A model generated the notes under the pieces. That model saw only the letters and a list, made by a program, of their open reading frames with translations, did no database searches and was not told where the DNA came from. Positions 37,898 to 49,800 of a stretch of 64,000 nt of DNA are shown piece after piece. Positions within the stretch are counted from its first letter, which is position 1. Each line of letters starts with the position of its first letter. The position numbers and the translations under genes are program-made. This DNA is from Pisaster brevispinus (lineage: Eukaryota; Echinodermata; Asteroidea; Forcipulatida; Asteriidae): assembly GCA_023634235.1 (NCBI GenBank), contig JAMKCF010000002.1, positions 14,565,091 to 14,629,090 on the forward strand, given 5' to 3'.

Positions 37898-40800
37898 TGG
37901 TTTTCCCTTTTTTCACTTCAGAATTTTGATTTCATGAATATTTATGAATACAAAATGGTAAATACGGTTGCCCTTTGTTTAAAATATAGATGACAGACAC
38001 ATTTTTTAGCCATACATCGTTATATTTTTTCGCCAGGTACATGACAAACAGGGCGATCGTAAACAGTATAAATTTCACGTCATGTTTTAGTACTATAGTA
38101 TATATATGACTATGAGTTTGCCTTGGTGTATTTTGTGCATGGACATTTTCAGGGCATTTAAAAAAAAAAGAACAACGGAAATAAAATACAAACCTTTGTA
38201 ACATAGGCCTATAGCCTATGTTAAAATGTCTTCTTCCGTCATAGAAATGTTGAAATATAAAATTTAAAAAATGAAATACGAATATAAAAAACAGGGAGCT
38301 ATCCCGATCGTGCGCCGTGCACTTTTGTTTTAGTCACTAACGCATGCGCAGATTGTGACTTCAGATCCAATACGAAAAAGCGAGTGGATTGTTTACACGT
38401 GAGCATGCACTAGAGAACATGTGACAGCTGCATGTACATGTACACATGTACACATGTACCTTGCAAAATGGCGACCGACTCATATGTCGTGTCGTTCGTT
38501 GCTATGCAAGGTGCAACTGTTTTATTTAGTAAAGTGGCAACAGTTGCCGACTCAACTACTTTCGTTGATTTATTTAATACACATAGTCAATCTCAAGCCA
38601 AGATTTCGGTTGTCAATGTGTCCCATGGACCAGCTGGTCCCTGCCAGGCGGTGGACGGCCACGAACGTATTAGTGTGTTGCGTCTCCTTGACTATCGGAA
38701 TATCGGCACATTTTATTCAAGTGTGTTGATTTTCCTTGTAGGAAGAGCTCGGTGGACTTTGTATGCGAAAGCCAAACATCTTTCATGTTCCATTTTACAT
38801 TTGAAAATAAGACTTTAGGTTTATATTTCAAAGTGCAAACATATCTACTTCACTCTGAAATGTTTATGCAGTGTGTTTTGGGCATTCTTTGACATCTCAA
38901 CAAAAACAAAAAAAACAAAACAAAAAAAATTCGACCGACCGACCCAAGAAAAAAATCGGGTGAAAGGGCAATCCAACAATTTTTTTTGTTAGGCCTTACA
39001 CAGCATTTATATTGCTAATTCATTTACACATTAATGTTCGGTGTGGAGACACGGTCACATTTTTATTTAAACCGAACCTTACGTGTTCAGGCGGTGCATG
39101 TTTTTTTTACACAGAAACACTCCCTCAGCCCTGCGCACGCTATTATTCCACCTCTCGCCCAATAATGAGTCGACTCAATTGCACATGCATGTGATGTACA
39201 TTACATTGGGAGGGGTGTCTTTATTTAGACCAGGCCGCTAATAACACAAAGGGATGACTCAGCCTCAGCCCATAAATAATAAAGTTAGCGGAGGGGGGGG
39301 GGCTGAAGTTATATTATCTCGGACAGTGTAGTGGACACACCATAGAGGAAGGATTCACACATCGCAAATGAAGAGAGATTCAATGAGAGGTACTTTCAGA
39401 GCTTCTGGGAACTGTTTTTGTTTTGTTTTGGAGGATGTCTGTTGAAAATGTTTACTGCTAAGTGCTAAGTTTCGCCGTTAAAGTTTTGCTGTATAACGTG
39501 TACACACCCCAAGCTATTGTTCCAAACTTCATGTTCATGTACTGTAAATGGTAAGTGCACACCTGTGTAGGGCTTTGTCTTTGCTTGGGTGTTTTTAGGT
39601 TGAACCAAGTGTCTCCCGACTAAAAGTTGCACACGTTCACTTTCCTGTGGGTGGCTTTCGGAGGGTTAGGATTGTTCTTGTGAGAAATAAATCTCCAAAA
39701 TTGAAAACATTGTTGGCCGTAATTGGTGCTGTATAACGAGTGATACATGAGAAAGGTTGAAAAACTCATCGCGTTTCCTTGCATTTTCGCTTGTTGTTTT
39801 GTTATCCATTTCAGGGAATGATTTCGTTCCATTGACAGACAAACAGTTTAAAAGTTTAACTTAACGGAAACAGGACAAATATACAAATATTCAAGACTAG
39901 TTACCAAACTACAGTAAAATATTAAGTCTAAAAACACTCCAGTATGAACCTTAGCATGAGTAAGCTTTGAAGAGGTGTTTTTTCATATTTTGAATCAATA
40001 TAGGGAGAGAGCAAGTCATTTTTATGAGATTTTAACAGAGCATTCCAGAAAATTTACTGTAAGTAATAAATTGTCAACCTTTTACCGAAAGATGTTTGCA
40101 TAAATCCTGTCTTTGAAGATTCACACTTGGGGTCGCCTGCCCTTTTGGAATCATTTCAATGGCCAGATTAACAACAAGACGGACAACTCGTCGTCTTTAT
40201 TTGACAGAATTATCCCGTACTGTTGAGTGTCAAGTATTTTTAGAAAGCAAGTGGATAGTGACACACGAGGCTTTACAGTGCACAAGTTTATCGAGAAACC
40301 ATGACTGCACCGTGCCGCACGCAAAGTCTCTTTTCCCAGGATGCCCTGGCGTGACGAACCGTTAGGAGCGACGGAGGGTTTCTAAGAACAGAATCCCCTT
40401 CTATTAAATTTGTAACATCTTCCAGAAAGTTGAACTGTGGAGATCGAACAGCCAGTGGGAACCGCTGCTTGGGTTGTGTTTGGTGGCACAACTCTGTACA
40501 GAACTAACTGTCATGACTGTGTACAACTTTGTACAGCACTTGTATGCATTTAGTGTATGATACGTACATGTACCAGTACTGCATTGTGCATCTATAACTC
40601 GAAATCACAGTTGATGCTATTGAATAGTCTGACAGTAGGAGGGTTGACTGTGCACTGTGTAAACTGCATTCACCGCATGATATCATATTGCAGGCTGGTA
40701 CTTACATTGTACGCATGTACATGTAGTTAACCACGCAAAACCACAATTGGATGAAATTGAATGGTCAGACAGTAGGAGGGTTGACTGTGTACTTTGTATC

Positions 40801-43800
40801 CATCCACTGTATGATGTTATTGGCTGGCATACATGTAGTTTATCTATAAATAATAAAAAAAACATCGTTTGTTAAAAAAACAACCGCTGTATAAACCAGT
40901 TCATTTTTTAATTTTTTAAAAATGATTGTTTATAATATTTCCTTGGCTTGTTTGCTTTCAGATTCACCACCGGAAGGTGAAGCGACTGACATGCTTTGCA
41001 ACGTATCCAGGTAAGTACATTCTATTCAAGTTACGATCATTTCAAATCGGACCTTTTGTCAATAAACATTTGGGTCGGTTTCCTGGAATCCTGCTGATGT
41101 TGTTGGTTCTTTTTTCCCCCGCCTGGTTTTAGGTTTTAAATAATAAAATTATCTGTTTATGGAATTACTGGAATTAAACTTTGTTGTTGTTGCTTGATAC
41201 ACATCAGTGTACGGGCAAAAACTAAATAATATTCTTTATCCCCGATGCAAAATTAACATCTGTTAAATTGGTGCGGCACTGGCTGCTTAAATATATTCCT
41301 ACTCTAGGAATGCAAAGGTCGTAGGTTTGAATCCCACCTGAGTGATATATACCAGTTGATTTTTTTTCCCACAGAACTCTTGAAAAGTACTGAGTATAGA
41401 GTGCTTAATACACATCGGTGTATGGGTAAAAACACAATGATATTCTTTATCCTAGAGTAGATGTCTTACCACTATATTCTTTATAGTGGTAAGACATCTA
41501 CTCTAGGAATGCAAAGGTCGTAGGTTTGAATCCCACCTGAGTGATATATACCAGTTGATTTTTTTTCCCACAGGCCTCTTGAAAAGCACTGAGTATATAG
41601 TGCTTAATACACATCGGTGTATGGGTAAAAACACAATGATATTCTTTATCCTAGAGTAGATGTCTTACCACTATATTCTTTATAGTGGTAAGACATCTAC
41701 TCTAGGAATGCAAAGGTCGTAGGTTTGAATCCCACCTGAGTGATACCAGTTGATTTTTTTTCCCACAGGCCTCTTGAAAAGCACTGAGTATATAGTGCTT
41801 AATACACATCGGTGTATGGGTAAAAACAAAATGGAATTCTATCCTTGATGCATCATTAACATCTAATAAGTCCGGTGGTCTGGTGGATTTTCCACTCAAA
41901 CTCGAGCCCTGGCCAGTGCCATGTGTGCTGCACGCCCTGACAAATGCAGATAGTGGTCTTTCACAATTTACCCATGTCCGCCACGTGCCTTAAAGAGCAT
42001 CTCGCCCATCTCAGAACATCATGCCGGGAAGAAACCATTGCTATTTTAAGGGCAGCTCACTTAGGTGCTCTACTGTGTGGGTCTACAGTTTGACATTTAA
42101 GTATGAACTGAGCGGTTAATCTTGAATGAGCAATTAGTACTTATCAGAAGGATGTTTGGAATCTTCAGGTATCAGTGCGGCTCACCAGTTGTCTCCACTT
42201 CAGTTGGGTGTGCATAGGTTGCCAAATTGGTGATAATTGAAGCTTCCTGTGCTGTGTCTGCAGAGTGGTTTGTTTACGGGCCATTCAGAATCATCTATGT
42301 TTATACATTTTTGTTGACCCACCCACCCCTATTATTTTTGAATTAACAAAAAAAATTGTTTTCCTTGCTTTAAATGTTTTATTGGGAATCTATCATTGAT
42401 TAAATATATATTGCCTCCTAAATATTACCCCCAAAATGTTTGATATGTTTTTTGGTGGGTTTTTTTTCACCATTGTTTTTCTCATTCAACAACATTGGAC
42501 CGCTAGATAAAAAAAAATGCATTCCCCAACCGAATCGGCATACACGTTGCTGTCTGGATTCACGCCCAATTGATGTTTTATGCCTGATTGATGATTCAAA
42601 CCCAGCTGATGATTCAAACCTGGTTGACAATTCCAACCCAAGTTTAAGGGTTGTAACAAAGTTGGACCAGGGTGGATGACCAATAAGTGCAGCATTCAAC
42701 CACAACTGCCTCCAGCTACCGGGCAAGCTCGGTTGGTCTAGTGGTAAGACACCTGCCCTAGAATTGCACTGGTCGTAGGTTCGAATCCCACCCGAGTAGT
42801 ATGCCTTTGGACTTGTTTTTTCCTAGCACTAGGGAAAGTACTGAGTATACTCATTGCTTAACACTGGAATGGGTAAAACACAATTTGCTCATTACTAACT
42901 TTTGTTGCTTTTGGTTGTTATTCAGACGCCAGAGATTTGCTGTCAGGAGAGATACAAACCGTTACAGCAGCACCTACAGTAGAAAATGGCAGCATGAGTC
43001 AGCTCCGGCCAATCTAGGCGGCTTGGAGAGACAAGACGCTGTCGTAGAGGTATGCCAAGGCTCTATCAACCTTTCATGTGGCCATCTTGGTTTGGTTCCT
43101 TATACAAAAGCTTGTTAACAATAGGTGCATGATAAGGACCTGACTGTTCCCCTTCAAGCCTCTTTGTAGGCGCTGCATTTTAATGACGGTGAACTCATTT
43201 GCCTTAGAAGGAGGTGCTAATTGAATATTTTGTGTTTTTTCTCACAGCCTTCGAAAGATGTCACCTCTCCGTCGGATGCAACTAACCGACTCTCCCAGTC
43301 GAGTTCTGTTGGCAGTACCATTTCTTCTCTTATAAGTAATGTATCCGTAGACGATGATGAGGATTTTTCCTCGTCCGACGATGAAGGCTATGTCAACGTC
43401 CCAGTACCCTCATCAGACCTCGCTAAGGATATCCCACCGCTGCCACTATCAACGGACAATGAGGAGGTTATCGGTGGGACCAGCCAGGAGGAGAACTCAA
43501 GACACGAACTTGAGGGTGTTGTCGAAGAGGAAGGTACAGATGAAGACATTTATTCAAACGTGGCATCTTGTCGCAGCGAACGGCGGGACAGCTATGAGGT
43601 TGTCCAACTTAGTCAAGGACCTCGCCTTCCTGAAGGACCTGAGGAGGAAGGTAATGAGGAGAGGATGGATGAGGAAGAGCGGGATAAGGCTCCGGTTGAG
43701 ATTGAGATGCAACTGATGCGGTCGAAATCACTCCACGGGGCGGAAAAGGAACACAGACGGAAGGCTTTTGAGTTCCACATGCCACTCTTCCTCAGGAACA

Positions 43801-46800
43801 GCAGCTCTGTTGAGTCCAGTTATTCTGTGTCCCGCAACAATGACCGCAGCTCACAAGCCACCCTCACCGAGGACAGCGACTCCAGCTGTGACTTCCTAGA
43901 TGTCATTCCAAACCGCCCAGACTCCAACCATCAAAGAATCGACAAGAGAGACTCAAACACCTCATGCGAGCAGTCGGACGACGGCTGGTCCGCCGAGTCC
44001 AGCCGGCGAGTCTCGATGGAGTCCTCCAATCAGAGTGTTCAGTTGGATCCAAGGAACTATCTTAGAAACCGAGGCAAGGGCTCTGAGTACAACCGCCCGG
44101 TATCCAGTGTGTCCACTGACTATGACCGACCGGTGTCTTGTGTATCCACCGACTATGACAGACCCATCTCGAGTACGTCAGCGGATTACATCAGCGTCTT
44201 GGACAGCTTCCATGAAGATGGCATGAAAGATGACGGTGAGCCTTCAATATATATTTGTTTTTTTCTGAAATTGTTGCCATCCGAAATAAACTCCTTGAGA
44301 TCATTCATCCTCTTATCTATCGTTAAACACCACAGTGGGTGGTATTGAATGGTCAGACAGTTGGCGGGTTAACTGTGTACTTTCTAGACGCATTCATAAA
44401 TTGATACCATTGCAGGCTGGCATTTAAGCCCTTTTCATACTACTCTATTCCCCGGGGGCAACCCTGGGGAAGACCCATTCACACTTAGATCGCTTTACCC
44501 CTGAACTACCCCGGGGAATGGGCATACCCCAAGGAATAGCCACCCCTGCTCTGGAGTAGGGGTTAAGCGGTAAAACCCTCGGATATTCTTGATAAACATA
44601 CAACCGGAACCCCGTGGAATAGGGATCTAGGCAGGGACAGTGTGGGGTAACCGTGGGGTAAAAAAACAACTCTTGGAGCCTCCCCCATTCCACGGGGACA
44701 AGAGATACAGTGTGAAAAGGACTTTTGTGCAGCTATAAATCAAAACCACAATGGGTGGTATTGAATGGTCTTACAGTAGGAAGGTTGACTGTACAGCAGT
44801 CACCACGTCAAAATAAATACTCTCTAAAAAACACAATTTCAAAATACACTCTTCGGTAACAGAGCAAATCGACATCGTTTATTCAAAGATAAATTGTAAA
44901 CCATGACCTTCAACGAATTATTAAGGTCTATAAAAAAAAAACCACAAGTACCTCACACAACAAATAAACTGTTGTTATCAGAGTGTCCTGTAGGTACTTT
45001 CCTGGTGTATGAGCTCCGGAGAGTGTTTACCTGGCTGTACTTTCCAACACTGACTCATATAACTGTGCAAAAGTTTAGCAGATTTCAAAATGACGTCTGA
45101 CTCTGATTGCTCATAAATTCAGACCAACCACACTTTTGATTGTCAGTTGTGCTTGGTCATTTCCGGTAGCTAGTCACAGTGTGTATACATTTCATCAGGA
45201 AGGTAAACAAGGTGTCATTGATTGTGAACTTTGACCTAGTGTGGTTTTGATCTGACGCTCGTTTGATTTGATTGTGTCATGTAATTCATGGTGTCGTTCT
45301 GAGGAAGCAACGGTAAACTGTCTGTATACCACGGAGAACGCTGAGCTCAATAAGCAATTTGCTGACCCGTAACAACGGTTGAATCATGTCTGGTACAATG
45401 CCTGGTTCCGTCATAAGCGAATGCTAAACAGAACCTCACACTATTAATGCTAAAAATAGAAGCTCTGTACCCGAATCTCAGACAATGTGTCAAAAACTCA
45501 CACAAAAACACACACGCATTGCGTACATGTCCAAGCTTTATGTTTACCTGCGTGTACTGACTGTATACGGTCTGAAATGTGAAGTATGCATTGCATTGGA
45601 CGCCATTGCAGTAAGCAACTCTTTTGATGCAACAACATACCAGAGCAGAAAATGAAAAATTTGGCCCAGGCGGCTAGTGAAATTCACTACCCAACTAGTC
45701 AAGCTTCAATTAGTCGCGACTTTGACACCAGTCACGACTATTTGCCAGTAGTCTTGGTGGCGAGGTTTAACCAGGCAGTTGGAAAGCGGCAGTGGCGACT
45801 AGACATAGCAACCGATAGTCGCGACTTCGACACTTGTCAAACTAGTCGCCCTGGCCTAGTACAAATGTTATTGGATGAAGCTTTGATGACACATGTACCT
45901 TGTACAGTACATACTTTAGTTACAAGTAGCCAGTGCAGGCTGTGCAGTGTGTCCGGAAAAAAACAAGCGTAACGTGACATAAGCCTTGGACTTGGGAGAT
46001 ATCTGATTCTAGTGGTGTCTTAGTAGACTGGGGATTAAAGTACATCTGTGTCGGGGTTTCCATTTTCTATTCATGCACTTCTTACTTACACAGTTCTTAT
46101 CTCGAGGCCTATACCATTTTATCACTCGTGAGGGCTTCTCTAAGCACTAAGGCCGTGTCCGAAACGGCGACTTCGGCTACAGCTAGGGCTAGATCGCGCG
46201 CGTCTGCCTATTCTTCAACACTGGCAGACGCGCTGATCTAGCTCTAGCTGTAGCCGAAGTCGCCGTTTCGGACACGGCCTAATTATTGTTTCTAAAAGGT
46301 ATGCGGAGCGTCGTTTGAAATATAAGATCTTTTTAGCTGCACATGTAACCGTTTACGAGGTGCTGTGGCGCAATCTGCAGCCAACCATACCAGAAAACAC
46401 CGGGGCGAACCCCTTGTCTTAACAATAAGTGTACTGGGTTCTTTTAGGTGCATTGCACAAACATTTTTACTTTTCATCCGAAGGACCAAGCAATAATGGT
46501 TAAGTGTGTTGCTTAAGGTCACAAGTGTCACGACCGGGACCCGAGAAACCCACACTCGGCAGATCAGAAGCACTAGAGCTTGAGTCCAGTGCGCTTGACC
46601 GCTCGGCCGCGACATACCACTATGTACTGTATGCTGAATCCTAAAATAGCTACAATCCTACATGTAGGTAATTATCAAGAGAAAAAATGTCTATGTTGAA
46701 ATCCAAAAGAATACTGAATATAAAATTCACACCAGCCCCAATCCTCTAAACAAACATTTTCACGTGAAATACTGTCAAAGTCAAATAAATAGCATTTGAT

Positions 46801-49800
46801 GACAATCCCCCCCCCCCCATAACAAGTTTTGAAAAGTGCCCCCTTCCCAAAATATCAAAAGTTGATGGTGTAACTTCTTAAAATGTGAACTTTCACATTT
46901 TTTGGAGGTGTTGTCATGGTACAATCCGTGCCTGCAGGAAGTCCAGACTCAATGGCACTTTTGTATTTTAGAAGTGATACAAGTTGCATTCTACATTCAT
47001 CGCTGGAATCTTCTCTTTAGCACTTTTCTACGCCCCGTGATTTCGCAGTAATGTTTTATGTTTCATCACAATCGAGTTCACTGCGCAGCCATGACTCATG
47101 AGGCAGTCTCCAGTGTTCAGTTTACAATCAAGCGCGATGTTTCCAAAACATGTGACCCACACTGCCTACAGTGCTTAAATACACACAATGAAAATGAATT
47201 AAAACCAAATCTATTCTTGCAAACACATGGTGTCATATCCTGTCTTCAGCAACTTGGGAAAAAAAAAGTAGAACAATTCACGGATTGTCCAAGTGCCACT
47301 TAACACATGTTCGCTCGATGCAAACCATGTTCTGTTGTTGTTTGGCTTGAGGGAATTAAACATTTCCGAGGAAATATTTCTGGAAGTTAGTGTTTACTTC
47401 AGGATGAGATCCATAGGTAAGTTTTGGATACAGTCGTCCGATGACATCAACTTTCATTTCAGTGGAATAAAGTTTTATAGAAAGACAAGTTCTGAAGAAC
47501 GAATGTAGACGGTAAAGTACATGCAAACTGACTGTTCAACTTTTATTTCTGTTGATTAATGTTCTACTGGCTTTCAATTGGTCCTGAATTGGTTGGACAG
47601 GAGCCTTGTCTACATTGTTGTTATTTTATTGTTTTAATAGATGTGATATTTGCATCGGGATGAAGAATTTTAACTTGGTTTTTCCCTTACACCGATGTGT
47701 ATGAAGCACTGTATGCTCAGTGCTCTCCCGAGCTCTGTGAAAAAAATCCGCAGGCAATCACTCGGGTGGGATTCGAACCCACAACCTTTGCATTGCTAGA
47801 GCAGATGTCTTACCACTAGACCACCGAGCTAGCCCGATGGCTACAGGCGGGTTCGAATCCTTAGCAGCGGGTACTGCAACGATTTAATAAATGTAATATT
47901 TGCACCGGGGATGAAGAATTTAATGTGGTTTTTCCCTTACACCGATGTGTATTATTTTATTATTGTTGTATAGGCTGACATTTGCCTAGCTTAAGCCATA
48001 GTGAGAACGCTGCACTTGTTATTAATCAAGCAGTCCTGAACTTTGTTCCCAGCTTGTCCTTGAGCAGGAAGTGGCATGATGTAGGGAATCACCCTCCCCT
48101 AACGCAGTGGGTGCAGTTTGGTACAGTCACCAAAGTAGGAAGTGATGCCACTCTCAGTTCCGATAAATTCACGTTTTTAGAACTGACACGTCGCCGAAGA
48201 TTATTATAGAACCTTGAGAGGAGATATACATATTCATCTTTTGGGTACAGCGACCTTCTTTTATGACCATTATGTCAGAACTGTCACGCTGCCAAAGTTC
48301 ATAGCCTAGGCCTATAGAACTTTGATAGCAGGGCCCCAATGGCATAGAGCTGCTCAAGCAGAAAATATCGCTTAACAAATTTCTGCTGAGCAAAAACATG
48401 CAGGATACCGGTCACAATCGATTATTTGGCCTGATTTATAATGGTATTTTGGCTGGTAATCTAATTCTGGTAATGCTGTTATGCTGTAAAGCAGTCTGTA
48501 TAAAAATTAGACACAGGGCTTAATTCCATAAGGTTGCTAAGCAGAAAGCGGTGTTAAGCAGAGCAAAACAGTTTCTGCTAAGCAGTAAATTAGCACGGGA
48601 CCAGTCCTAAACAACATTGCATGGTATTTTGACTGGAAATCTGCATTTGCTAAGCAAGATTTTTTTACTCTGCTAAGCAACTTTGTTTTGCTTACCAGCT
48701 TTAGGGAATTGGGTGCAGAGTACCTTTTTTAGGTACATTAGCCTTGTGTTCTGAAAACCACATAGAACTGACACTTTGTAGTTTTCCCGTGTGACCAGAG
48801 GGGGGGGGGGGGAGAGTACACTTTTGGGCAAATCAAACATCCGTCCCAATAATCACATTTAAGACTTAGGGCCAAAATCCGAATTGCCGTCTACCATTAC
48901 GGCTATGGCTGTTGCTAAGGGTGTTTCTAAGGACATCCTTATACTTCATTGTATGATGACGTGGTGATCAAGCCACAGCCAGAATCCGAGCCTCAGCCGC
49001 AAATACGAGCAGAGCCTAACACTTTGTAACTGGAAACAGAGCAAAGTTTTGGTACACGAAAATCATGGTGTCACTGTCTTGTCTGTTTCCCTTTTCATTA
49101 TGTACTTGTACGTGCATACTTGTATCCTTGAACTGTCACTGCACTTTCAACAAATGCACTGGGAATTTAGCAGATTTCATGAGCATTATTTTACATACTT
49201 TTGCAGTGGCGTAACTAAGGTAGGGCACTTCCCCCCCCCTCCCAATTGGTGTCAGAAACCAGAAACACCAGGGTTGGGTTAACCCCTACTTTTCCACAAT
49301 AAGAGTTCTGGTACCTAGAGCTTAATGTCCCATCCGGGACAAGGGCAAAGCAATTATGGTAAACTATCTTGCTCAAGGACCCAAGTGCCACGACCAGGAC
49401 TCGAACCCACAACCCTGCTGAACAGCACCATGGAGCTTGAATCTGGTGCTCTTAACCAATCGACCATGACACACCACGAGTCTCAGGATTATCGTGCCCG
49501 TGCTCGACCAACTGAGCTGTCTACCCCTAATGTTGGTGGACTCTGTATTTTGACCAAAATGTGGTGGTTTTGAAAAACGACCTACTTTGCTTTGTTTGTA
49601 AGCCTTGGCAACCAATGTGACTGTTTTGGTTGGTGTTGAGATCCAAATGAAAACAAAATTGCATCCTGGGCCCACCCTGGAAAAGGAAGTTGTTGGTCAG
49701 GGATGGTTGGGGTGGTTGTTTGTTTTACTTTACTTCATCATATTGTTGAACATAATAACAAGTCGCTCCTATGGGTTTGAGCAATTGTTAATTTCCTGTC

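Noticed and set aside
44236..44348. Coding extension of exon 5 past its donor
   Set aside because: The donor GACG/GTGAGC is good, phase joins exon 6, and the read-through peptide becomes hydrophobic and enters a repeat.
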